From: an uncultured Chloroflexota bacterium
GTDB taxonomy: Bacteria > Chloroflexota > Dehalococcoidia > UBA3495
DNA length: 6,129 nt
Assembly (NCBI GenBank): GCA_913020235.1
Contig: CAJWBT010000151.1
Location: 1-6,129 of the forward strand
Direction: 5' to 3'
Of the stretch, positions 1 through 5,996 are shown piece after piece. Position 1 is the first letter of the stretch, and each line of letters begins with the position of its first letter. Both the position numbers and the translations under genes were made by a program. The notes beneath the pieces are model-generated. The model had not been told where the DNA came from. It saw nothing but the letters and a program-made list of their open reading frames with translations, and did not search any database.

Positions 1-624
1 CAGGAAGATGACCCTCTCGGCTATGTTGGTGGCCCGGTCGGCGATCCGCTCCAGGTCGTGGGCCACCCAGAGCAAGTAAGTTGCCCTTTTGATGGTTTCC
101 GGGTCCCCGATCATGATGAGCAAAAGCTCCTGGTACACTTGGTCGTACAGCTCGTCCACTTCGTCGTCGGCCCGGCACACCTGGTTGGCCTTCATCAGGT
201 CCCGGGTGAACAGGGAATCCATGCTGTTGCGCAGCATCTCCGTCGCTTTGTCGGCCATGAGTGGTATGTCGATCAGGGGCTTGACCGGGGGTTCCTCCCC
301 CATGGCCAGGCTGATCTTGGCGATCCCCTCCGCGTAGTCCCCCATACGCTCCAGTTCCACCGCAATGTGAAGCAGAGCGATGATGACCCGCAGGTCCCGG
401 GCCATCGGCTGCTGACTGGCGATGAGGTCGATGCATCGGTCCTCGATCTCAAACCGCTTCTGGTCGATGTAGTCGTCGTCCTGTACAACGCGGTTCGAAC
501 TTGCCAGGTCCCGCCGCTTCAGGGCGTCCACCGCCCGGCTAATCGACTTTTCGACCGTCGTGGCCAAGACCTCCACTTCTTTCTGAAGCAGATTTAGTTG
601 AAGGTCAAAATCTGCCCTTGGCAT
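1..624 (-). CDS. phoU: Phosphate-signalling regulator PhoU (3' end cut by window edge)
   Basis: PhoU is a cytoplasmic helical-bundle protein that links the PstSCAB phosphate importer to the PhoR-type sensor kinase and restrains phosphate uptake and Pho signalling. The reverse-strand reading gives 208 residues (MPRADFDLQLNLL...) still open at the window edge. PhoU proteins are usually about 215-240 residues, so only a short tail should be missing. Both halves of the internal PhoU repeat are visible: ELERMGDYAEGIAK around residues 91-104 and DLERIADRATNIAERV around residues 190-205, the acidic metal-binding signatures of the family. The ATG at 624-622 has AGGAGG (632-637) seven bases upstream, and the only in-frame stop just above it (652-654) excludes an earlier start. 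No pst gene lies upstream within 508 bases, so phoU appears to lead its transcript; pst genes could lie beyond the left edge. Family assignment is firm. Confidence 0.93.
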   Translation of the reverse strand, partial: MPRADFDLQLNLLQKEVEVLATTVEKSISRAVDALKRRDLASSNRVVQDDDYIDQKRFEIEDRCIDLIASQQPMARDLRVIIALLHIAVELERMGDYAEGIAKISLAMGEEPPVKPLIDIPLMADKATEMLRNSMDSLFTRDLMKANQVCRADDEVDELYDQVYQELLLIMIGDPETIKRATYLLWVAHDLERIADRATNIAERVIFL

Positions 625-631
625 TCCTGCC

Positions 632-637
632 CCTCCT
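632..637 (-). promoter_or_regulatory. Ribosome binding site of phoU
   Basis: Read on the minus strand this is a perfect AGGAGG, seven bases before the ATG at 624-622. It fixes the phoU start, because the reading frame closes at 652-654 and no other start codon lies between. Confidence 0.8.
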
Positions 638-676
638 GGTGGTCCACTTCCTCAGATGGGGGAGTTGCTCCCGGAC

Positions 677-718
677 TGGGACTGTTGAACCCTTCGGGTA
701 TCGAGTCATCCAGTCCCA
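677..718 (-). promoter_or_regulatory. Nested inverted repeat in the phoU leader
   Basis: TGGGACTG at 677-684 is perfectly complementary to CAGTCCCA at 711-718. Inside it, ACCC (689-692) pairs with GGGT (696-699) across a TTC loop. The element ends about 53 bases before the phoU start codon, so it would lie in the phoU 5' leader if transcription begins further upstream. No T-run follows, so it does not look like an intrinsic terminator. It could be a leader structure or a protein-binding palindrome; function is unknown. Confidence 0.4.
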
Positions 719-779
719 TGATTCAGGAATAAGACTCGGCCCTGTGCCTCAATTGACTATGCTTGTGGGTGTTAGAAGG

Positions 780-806
780 ATACTATTGGGGGATAGAATG
801 AGTCAA
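780..806 (-). promoter_or_regulatory. Candidate phoU promoter (weak)
   Basis: On the minus strand, TTGACT (806-801) matches five of six bases of the -35 consensus, and TAGTAT (785-780) matches four of six of the -10 consensus. The spacer is 15 bases, shorter than the usual 16-18, which lowers confidence. It would give a leader of roughly 150 bases containing the nested hairpin at 677-718. Confidence 0.3.
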
Positions 807-911
807 TTCGCCGGGCCGGCGTTCTTCTTATTCCTTTTCCTCGGTGTGTTTGTTAACATCCCAATCTGCTCACATTGAAAAGGTGTCTGGTGACGCTTCC
901 CAACAGTCGCT

Positions 912-944
912 GGCGATGGCCACGTGGGTCGTCGTGGCCTCGCC
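912..944. promoter_or_regulatory. Strong bulged hairpin, 12 base pairs, 8-base loop
   Basis: GGCGA (912-916) plus GGCCACG (918-924) pair fully with CGTGGCC (933-939) plus TCGCC (940-944). One T (917) is bulged and the loop is TGGGTCGT (925-932). Neither strand has a following T-run and no gene ends nearby, so it is not an obvious terminator. It lies about 70 bases upstream of the radical SAM promoter. It may be a small-RNA structure or an operator-like inverted repeat; function is unknown. Confidence 0.45.
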
Positions 945-1013
945 GCGGGAAAGAGCCGGCAAGCCGACGGCCGAAGGGAGGCCAAATCCCCGGGTTTTTG
1001 GGAGCCGGGACAG

Positions 1014-1043
1014 TTGCCGCCCGGTCACTGGCGAAGGTATGAT
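1014..1043 (+). promoter_or_regulatory. Sigma-70-like promoter of the radical SAM gene
   Basis: TTGCCG (1014-1019) and TATGAT (1038-1043) are separated by 18 bases and each is close to the vegetative consensus. Transcription would begin near 1050, leaving a leader of about 80 bases before the GTG at 1133. The call rests on sequence match and position only. Confidence 0.5.
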
Positions 1044-1132
1044 AGTTTACCGGCTACGGCTGAATGAGGCTTTCGCTGCGGTAATTGGCCGAGCACTTCT
1101 TTCGAGGGGTACCTCTGGTCGTATGGTGAGAC

Positions 1133-2401
1133 GTGACTAACCCAGCACATGTGCTGTTCAAGCCTGCCGTCTGGCTTACGGACAAGCTGCAGGTCAACCG
1201 GAGCGTGGTGAATTCCCTCGCCGAGGGTCGGCTCGACCAGCGCTTCAGTCTGGCCCTACGGTACTTTACCTGGAAGAAGCTGTTCAACGTCATTCGGGTT
1301 GAAGCCCAGCTGCGGTTGGGGCGCGCCAAGGCTTGGGGGGCGCCCTTCGAGTGGGAAATAGACACGACCAACATCTGCCAGTTGAAGTGCCCCTTGTGCC
1401 ACACCGGCTTGGGGACCACCCACCGGGACAAAGGGACCATGCACTTCGACCTCTTCACCAGGACCATCGACCAGATCAAAGATTATTGTGTGTGGCTGAC
1501 CCTGTATAGCTGGGGTGAACCTTTCTTAAACCGGCGAATCCACGAGTTCGTAGCCTATGCCCATGACAATAGTATTGCTACAATTATCAGCAGCAACCTT
1601 AACAAGCCGTTGACTCCTGAGATGGCGGAGAACATCATCAAGTCTGGGCTGGACGTGATGATCATCTCCCTGGATGGACTCACACAGGATGTCTATGAGA
1701 CTTACCGGGTTGGGGGGCGGCTGGACCAGGTTCTGGACAACATCAAGCTCCTTGTACGAAAAAAAAGGGAGTTGGGCTATGTCACCCCTAACCTGGAATG
1801 GCAGTTCATCGTCATGCGCCACAACGAGTTCCAAATGGACGACGCCCGGCGCCTGGCGGTTGAGTTGGGGGTAGACTCCCTGGTGTTCAAGAAAGTGGAC
1901 TTTCCTCATGGAGAAAAAGCCCCGGAGACGGCGGAGCGATGGCTCCCGCGCGAGCATCCGGAGTACCTCCGGGACGATCCGTTTTCCAAACCGTATATGG
2001 AAGATGGGGAGAGGTGTTGGCGGTTGTGGCGCACCGCTGTGGTCAATTGGGACGGCGGCTTTGCTCCGTGTTGCTACCTGACCGACAAGGCTGAAGATTT
2101 CGGCGACGCCGGCACCACCCCGGTCAAGGAAATATGGAACAACGAGCGGTACGCCACCGCTCGGGGCCTGTTCAAGGACGGTTATTTGCCGGAGAAGTGG
2201 GTCGGCTGCGTGTCGTGCGGCGTGTATCTGGGGAGCCGGGCCGCCCGCAAAAGAGGGCCGGTGGCGCTGCAACCGGAGCCGGCCTATGCAGGCTCCAACG
2301 GAGTAGCAGGCCGGGGCGGTGTAGGCGAGGGATCTCAAGCGCTGGCCGGCCGGCGGTTTCCCATCGCGACCGGCAGGATAGAAGAAGCCGATGAAGACTG
2401 A
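1133..2401 (+). CDS. Radical SAM protein with SPASM-like C-terminal iron-sulfur domain
   Basis: The protein should cleave S-adenosylmethionine with a 4Fe-4S cluster to start radical chemistry on an unknown substrate. The cluster motif CX3CX2C is at Cys82, Cys86 and Cys89, preceded by the usual beta strand (EWEIDTTNIC). WGEP at 127-130 corresponds to the SAM-contacting GGEP motif, and later strands SSN (153-155) and ISLDG (178-182) fit the partial TIM barrel. The C-terminal half has a one-cluster SPASM/twitch pattern: Cys295, VNWDGGFAPCC (304-314), EIWNN (333-337) and CVSC (359-362). About 80 residues precede the core. A tail of about 60 residues rich in Gly, Ala and Arg follows Cys362 and has no recognisable fold. 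The GTG start is the first possible codon after an in-frame TGA at 1127-1129 and lacks a good ribosome binding site. GTG codons at 1151 and 1205 are alternatives. SPASM proteins include peptide and carbohydrate modifiers, but no precursor peptide is visible here. Family certain, substrate unknown. Confidence 0.88.
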   Translation: MTNPAHVLFKPAVWLTDKLQVNRSVVNSLAEGRLDQRFSLALRYFTWKKLFNVIRVEAQLRLGRAKAWGAPFEWEIDTTNICQLKCPLCHTGLGTTHRDKGTMHFDLFTRTIDQIKDYCVWLTLYSWGEPFLNRRIHEFVAYAHDNSIATIISSNLNKPLTPEMAENIIKSGLDVMIISLDGLTQDVYETYRVGGRLDQVLDNIKLLVRKKRELGYVTPNLEWQFIVMRHNEFQMDDARRLAVELGVDSLVFKKVDFPHGEKAPETAERWLPREHPEYLRDDPFSKPYMEDGERCWRLWRTAVVNWDGGFAPCCYLTDKAEDFGDAGTTPVKEIWNNERYATARGLFKDGYLPEKWVGCVSCGVYLGSRAARKRGPVALQPEPAYAGSNGVAGRGGVGEGSQALAGRRFPIATGRIEEADED

Positions 2402-2622
2402 TCGGGCGGATTCGCCCCACGGGGTTGGGCCAGGGCCACGGAGAGTCGAAGCTTGCGTGTCATTTAGGCATCCACGCACCTGAAATTGTTATTCCTGGTC
2501 CCCGCGGAGGGGGATCGCGGTAAGTGCTAGTGGCTATACCATGCAGGTCACCGCTCTACATTGTCGACGCTAGATCGACCGGAGGCTGAGCGGCTGGCAG
2601 GCAAAGCTGAAGGTAGAGGAGC

Positions 2623-3543
2623 ATGATGCTTCCCCGGCACTTCAACCCGTTAAAGTGGGTCCCGCTTCGAATATTGCTTCGCCACCTCCGGGAGCTGCTG
2701 ATTATCGGAGGGGCATATTTCCTCTACATGTACACCAAATCGTTGGTGTTCGACGACATTGAGGCCTCTGCATTGGCCAACGCCAGCACGATCATTGCAC
2801 TGGAAAAATCTCTGGGCTTCTTCTGGGAGCCGCATTGGCAGGAGTGGGCCATCACCAGCGCCAAGGCCGTGGTGGTCTTCTTCAACTGGGCCTACATCTT
2901 CACCTTTTGGCCGATCATCCTGACCGCCGCTACTATCCTCTATGTTTCCAACCGGCCCCGCTATATTTACTATCGCAACGTCGTGCTGCTCAGCTTCGTC
3001 CTGGCCATGTTGGGATTCATGCTGTTCCCCTTGGCCCCGCCCCGCATGATGGCCGGGCAATTCGTGGACACCATCAAGGCCTTCGGGCCGGCCTTCTACG
3101 CCAGCAGGGAGTTTGCCAACTACTACAATCCCTACGCGGCTATGCCCAGTCTGCACTTTAGCTGGACCGTTATGTTCGGCATCGTGTTCTTGCGATCGGG
3201 CAACAAGTGGGTGAGAGTCCTCGGGGTCCTCTACCCCTTGCTGACCCTGCTGGCCATTACCATTACCGCCAACCATTACATTGTTGACGCCATCGCCGGC
3301 GGCATCTTGATCGCGGGTGCTTTCGCCGCATTGGAGCTGGGAATCCGCCGACGGTTCTTCTTGCCGAGGTTGCTGAAGCGTGCTCGAGCTTCATTCAGCA
3401 AGGATCGGTTTCCCCTCGCCGGTGCGATCGGCCTGGATGACGTGCCCGCCGGAGGCGTCTTTCAAGATGCCCAGGCTGGTTACTCGAATGCTCACGGCAA
3501 CCCCGTCGCGCCCTCGGGCCAGCAAGGCAGCCTGTCCAGCTAG
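2623..3543 (+). CDS. AUR1-like PAP2-superfamily membrane phosphatase/phosphotransferase, copy 1
   Basis: A 306-residue integral membrane protein of the PAP2 superfamily, in the branch resembling inositol-phosphorylceramide synthase (AUR1/PAP2_3). Such enzymes dephosphorylate or transfer polar headgroups of membrane lipids. Hydrophobic segments lie near residues 24-43, 83-106, 118-137, 176-190, 197-216 and 219-238. Catalytic signatures are PSLH (175-178) and HYIVD (218-222), whose histidines and aspartate form the PAP2 phosphate-handling triad. The SR pair of the classical third motif is absent (AI at 211-212), as expected for this branch. NRPRY (110-114) and APPR (138-141) also occur. A polar tail of about 60 residues (245-306) has no counterpart in the neighbouring paralogue. 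ATG at 2623 is followed directly by a second ATG at 2626; AAGG (2610-2613) and GAGGAG (2616-2621) serve as ribosome binding sites. It lies 221 bases after the radical SAM gene and 10 bases before copy 2. The lipid substrate cannot be deduced. Confidence 0.87.
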   Translation: MMLPRHFNPLKWVPLRILLRHLRELLIIGGAYFLYMYTKSLVFDDIEASALANASTIIALEKSLGFFWEPHWQEWAITSAKAVVVFFNWAYIFTFWPIILTAATILYVSNRPRYIYYRNVVLLSFVLAMLGFMLFPLAPPRMMAGQFVDTIKAFGPAFYASREFANYYNPYAAMPSLHFSWTVMFGIVFLRSGNKWVRVLGVLYPLLTLLAITITANHYIVDAIAGGILIAGAFAALELGIRRRFFLPRLLKRARASFSKDRFPLAGAIGLDDVPAGGVFQDAQAGYSNAHGNPVAPSGQQGSLSS

Positions 3544-3553
3544 TCCGCGCTGA

Positions 3554-4372
3554 ATGGAAGGGAATGGCGAACGGGGTCATAACCCGGCGGACCCCTCCGG
3601 AAACTGGGCTGCCCCGGCCAGGTGCTCCCGCGCCCGCAAGGTCCCGACGTTGGCAAAATTGTGGATCTGGAAAGGCCACTTCCTTGAACTTGCCCTGATC
3701 GTTGGGGCCTACGCCGTATATCTTCTCACCCGCGGCCTGGTATTCTCCGACCTGGACGCCAAGGGGCTGGAGAACGCCGGCCGGGTCATCTCTTTTGAAG
3801 AGTCTCTGGGCTTCTTCTGGGAGCCGGGGTGGCAGTCCTGGACTCTGGACAACGCCAGAGCCATTGCCACGTTCCTAAACTGGGTCTATATCGTCACCTA
3901 TTGGCCGGTAATCATGGCCTTGGGGCTGGTCCTGTATGCCACCAATCGGGCCAGGTACCACTACTATCGCACCGTCGTCTTGATCACGCTGGTGTTCGCG
4001 TTGCTCGTATTCATGCTGTTCCCGGTTGCCTCGCCGTTCAACGTGACCGCCCACTTCGTGAACACTATTCAGGAATTGGGCCCTTCAATCTACGGGGGTC
4101 CTGAGATGGCTGCCTTCTACAACTCCAACGCGGCCATGCCCAGCCTCCACTTCAGCTGGACGGTTATCCTGGGGATTGTCATTGTCCGGACCTTCGGAGG
4201 CTGGATTAAGCTTCTCGGAGTGGTCTATCCGGTGTTGACCTTTTTCGCCATCACCGTCACGGCGAACCATTTCATCGTGGACGCCATGGCCGGCGGGCTT
4301 CTATCGGCGGCGGCGTTCGCGATTATGGAACTAGGGGTCCGCCGCGGGTTGCTCCCGGTGAAGGGAGTTTAG
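3554..4372 (+). CDS. AUR1-like PAP2-superfamily membrane protein, copy 2
   Basis: Tandem paralogue of the preceding gene. Residues 45-264 align without gaps to residues 24-243 of copy 1, with about 121 of 220 identical by hand count. It shares the LGFFWEP block (85-91), six hydrophobic segments, PSLH (196-199) and HFIVD (239-243), so the catalytic histidines and aspartate are intact and it should act on a membrane lipid phosphate. It differs at the loop where copy 1 reads APPR: here it is ASPF (159-162), with Phe162 replacing the arginine, and NRPRY becomes NRARY (131-135). The amino end is uncertain. ATG at 3554 has no ribosome binding site and gives about 30 polar residues absent from copy 1. 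TTG at 3650 has AAGG (3638-3641) eight bases upstream and would give a 240-residue protein starting near the first shared segment. It sits 10 bases after copy 1, so co-transcription is very likely. Confidence 0.85.
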   Translation: MEGNGERGHNPADPSGNWAAPARCSRARKVPTLAKLWIWKGHFLELALIVGAYAVYLLTRGLVFSDLDAKGLENAGRVISFEESLGFFWEPGWQSWTLDNARAIATFLNWVYIVTYWPVIMALGLVLYATNRARYHYYRTVVLITLVFALLVFMLFPVASPFNVTAHFVNTIQELGPSIYGGPEMAAFYNSNAAMPSLHFSWTVILGIVIVRTFGGWIKLLGVVYPVLTFFAITVTANHFIVDAMAGGLLSAAAFAIMELGVRRGLLPVKGV

Positions 4373-4410
4373 TCGGGCAAAGGCGGACTGAGGCGCCGAG
4401 AGGCAGCGGT

Positions 4411-4467
4411 GGGAGGCCGTTTGTGGGCCTACCCGGTCCCGGTCTTCCGGCGGTAAACGGCCTACCC
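4411..4467. terminator. Candidate convergent (bidirectional) terminator hairpin without T-run
   Basis: AGGCCGTTT (4414-4422) is perfectly complementary to AAACGGCCT (4455-4463), and GGG (4411-4413) extends the stem with CCC (4465-4467) across one bulged A. A small CCGG-TCTT-CCGG hairpin (4439-4450) sits in the loop. It lies between two converging genes and its right arm includes the CoA-transferase stop codon (4462-4464). No T-run follows on either strand, so intrinsic termination is doubtful and a Rho-dependent or processing role is possible. Confidence 0.38.
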
Positions 4468-5679
4468 GACGATTTCTTGCTCCCTCAACCGCTGGATGAG
4501 GACGGCATCGTATCCCAGCTCTCCCAGCACCTCTTCTGTGTGCTGGCCCAAAAGAGGAGCTGGGCGGCGCAATCCGCCGGGGGTTTCCGAGAGGCGGACG
4601 GGCACGTTGAACATTTCCACCTGCCCCGCGATGGGGTGCTCCTGAAAGGCCATCATCTCGTTGTCCCTGATCTGGGGGTGGTCAAAGACCTCACCCCGCT
4701 CCAACACCGGCGCCGCCGGGAGGTCGTGCCGCTCCAGGACGCTCAACCACTCCTCCCTTGGCTTTGTGGCCAGGATTCCTTCGACAAGCTCGCGGAGTTC
4801 CACGCTTCGTTCCGCCCGTTTCAGGTTGTCGTCGAAGGCCGGGTCGTCGATCAGGTGCTCCAGGTCCAGGGCACGGCAGAGGGCGGCGAACTGCTGGTTG
4901 TTGAGCACGACCATGATCAGGAACTTGCCATCTTGACACCGGTACGGAGAGTAAAGGGCCTGGCTGGCGTAGTCCACCGAGCTTCCTTCGCTGCTTTCCA
5001 GCTCGACCCGCACCATGTCCACCGACTGCATGGCCAGGGCCATGTGCAGCAGCGACGTTTCCACCCGTTGGCCGCGGCCCGTCCTTTCCCGCACCAGCAG
5101 GGCCAGGGTAACGCCGTAGGCCATCGCCATCGGCGCGGAGGCGTCCGAGATCCAGATACCGCTGGAGATGGGTACGCCCTCTGGGGTGCGCCGCTTGCCA
5201 AGGATTCCAGAAATGGACTGGAACAGCAGGTCATACCCGCGGCGCTGGGCGTACGGCCCCCGGCCGCCGAATGCGGACACGCCCACGTATATCAAACGGG
5301 GATTACGTTGGCTCAGGGTCTCGTAGCCGTACCCCAGCCGCTGCTCCACGCCGGGGCGAAAGTTATGTATGAAGACATCGGCCCGGTCCAGCAGCCGGTA
5401 GACGATTTCCCGGCCCTCGGGGCAGGAGATGTCCACGGCAATGCCCCGTTTGTTGCGGTTCACCACCAGGAAGGACCGGCTTTCTCCCTGGGCCGTGGGC
5501 GGCTGGGTGAACAACCGGCGGGCGTCATCGCCCCAAAGGGGCTCGATCTTGACCACATCGGCCCCCTGGTCGGCCAGGTACATACCGATTCCCGGTGCGG
5601 CCCAGACCTGGGCCACCTCCACTACTTTTACGCCTTCCAGGGCCGGGTGCCCCATTCCGGATTGATCATCCAACGTCAT
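4462..5679 (-). CDS. Class III (CaiB/BaiF family) CoA-transferase
   Basis: Family III enzymes move CoA from an acyl-CoA donor to a carboxylic acid through aspartyl-CoA intermediates, as interlocked cytoplasmic homodimers. The 405-residue protein has normal family length. The amino end carries the typical ALEGVKVVEV start (13-22), GADVVKIEP (39-47) and NRNKRGIAVD (74-83), then HNFRPG (105-110) and GRGQRVETSLL (201-211). The closing PLLGQHTEEVL motif lies at 375-385. By comparison with my memory of formyl-CoA transferase (Asp169), the catalytic aspartate should be Asp179 in WISDASAP (176-183). The ATG at 5679-5677 is chosen because AGGAGG (5689-5694) lies nine bases upstream and because the family core begins a few residues later; the frame extends to an ATG at 5805 with 42 extra unlike residues. 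It faces the PAP2 genes tail to tail and is divergent from the partial MFS-like gene. Substrates cannot be told within this large family. Confidence 0.92.
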   Translation of the reverse strand: MTLDDQSGMGHPALEGVKVVEVAQVWAAPGIGMYLADQGADVVKIEPLWGDDARRLFTQPPTAQGESRSFLVVNRNKRGIAVDISCPEGREIVYRLLDRADVFIHNFRPGVEQRLGYGYETLSQRNPRLIYVGVSAFGGRGPYAQRRGYDLLFQSISGILGKRRTPEGVPISSGIWISDASAPMAMAYGVTLALLVRERTGRGQRVETSLLHMALAMQSVDMVRVELESSEGSSVDYASQALYSPYRCQDGKFLIMVVLNNQQFAALCRALDLEHLIDDPAFDDNLKRAERSVELRELVEGILATKPREEWLSVLERHDLPAAPVLERGEVFDHPQIRDNEMMAFQEHPIAGQVEMFNVPVRLSETPGGLRRPAPLLGQHTEEVLGELGYDAVLIQRLREQEIVG

Positions 5680-5688
5680 CTCCCTGGG

Positions 5689-5694
5689 CCTCCT
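5689..5694 (-). promoter_or_regulatory. Ribosome binding site deciding the CoA-transferase start
   Basis: On the minus strand this reads AGGAGG, nine bases before the ATG at 5679-5677. It argues against the longer frame beginning at 5805, whose extra residues do not resemble the family. Confidence 0.75.
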
Positions 5695-5724
5695 CTGCCG
5701 CGTGCACGGTTTAACGGTACCGGG

Positions 5725-5755
5725 CTCAGCATTCCTGCGGATACCGCGTGCTGAG
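5725..5755 (-). promoter_or_regulatory. Two-tier inverted repeat in the CoA-transferase leader
   Basis: CTCAGCA (5725-5731) pairs with TGCTGAG (5749-5755), and within it GCGG (5737-5740) pairs with CCGC (5744-5747) across an ATA loop. An asymmetric internal loop separates the two stems. It ends about 46 bases before the CoA-transferase start codon. No T-run follows. It could be an operator for a regulator encoded elsewhere or a leader RNA structure. Confidence 0.4.
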
Positions 5756-5967
5756 GGTCCAGGCTGGGACGTTTTCCACGCCGGCTGGCCGGTCCGCGCC
5801 GGCACTCAGTCTACCAGCTTGCCCCTACTTTTCCCACCCGCTCACCCTTGCCGGGTTCTTTGGAGCCAGGCGCCTCATACTTCCTGGAGCCGTCCGGGAT
5901 AGACACCATCCTGCCGCCTCCTGTGGGGGAGCAATGGGCCGTGGACCGGCGAAACCAGCATGTCAGG

Positions 5968-5996
5968 TTGCGAAAGCCGACAGATAGCCATAGAAT
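5968..5996 (+). promoter_or_regulatory. Sigma-70-like promoter of the MFS-like gene
   Basis: TTGCGA (5968-5973) and TAGAAT (5991-5996) are separated by exactly 17 bases, the optimal vegetative spacing. Transcription would begin near 6003, giving a leader of about 23 bases that includes the ribosome binding site at 6015-6019. This position supports the TTG start at 6026 and rules out the in-frame ATG at 5960, which would lie upstream of the transcript. Confidence 0.58.

Larger units (their letters stand above)
625..1132. other. Divergent intergenic region between phoU and the radical SAM gene
   Basis: This stretch of 508 bases has no convincing gene. Short open frames exist on both strands (for example 844-1140 plus and 803-985 minus), but they have no ribosome binding site and no recognisable protein motif. 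It does contain the phoU ribosome binding site, a nested hairpin (677-718), a pair of inverted AATTGACT octamers (751-758 and 801-808), a relatively AT-rich patch (about 812-885), a strong bulged hairpin (912-944) and a sigma-70-like promoter for the plus-strand gene (1014-1043). The region is long for a simple divergent promoter, so a small RNA or a heavily regulated leader is possible. Confidence 0.6.

Noticed and set aside
58..597. 179-codon plus-strand open frame at the left edge
   Set aside because: It is antisense to PhoU, whose motifs, start and ribosome binding site are all clear on the minus strand.
753..784. Plus-strand promoter TTGACT ... GATACT
   Set aside because: The spacer is 20 bases, too long for a normal vegetative promoter, and the site at 1014-1043 suits the downstream gene better.
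851..858. TGTTAACA as a Pho-box half site near phoU
   Set aside because: Pho boxes need properly spaced repeats; only one half site is present, so it is probably chance in an AT-rich patch.
844..1140. 98-codon plus-strand open frame ending across the radical SAM start
   Set aside because: GTG start without a ribosome binding site, no hydrophobic or family pattern, and it contains the hairpin at 912-944 and the promoter at 1014-1043.
1526..2479. 317-codon minus-strand open frame opposite the radical SAM gene
   Set aside because: The plus strand encodes clear CX3CX2C and SPASM motifs; the antisense frame has no recognisable motif.
2499..2514. TCCCC ... GGGGA hairpin as a terminator after the radical SAM gene
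   Set aside because: Only five base pairs with no T-run and nearly 100 bases after the stop codon; too weak to call.
2650..3276. 208-codon minus-strand open frame opposite PAP2 copy 1
   Set aside because: Gln/Gly/Glu/His-rich antisense shadow of a hydrophobic membrane protein; no motifs.
4423..5754. 443-codon plus-strand open frame opposite the CoA-transferase
   Set aside because: It is fully antisense to a well-supported CaiB/BaiF gene, has no ribosome binding site or family motif, and its His/Gln/Pro/Val-rich composition is typical of a GC-rich antisense frame.
5960..5962. ATG as an earlier start for the MFS-like gene
   Set aside because: No ribosome binding site, and it lies upstream of the promoter at 5968-5996; TTG at 6026 has GGAGG at ideal spacing.
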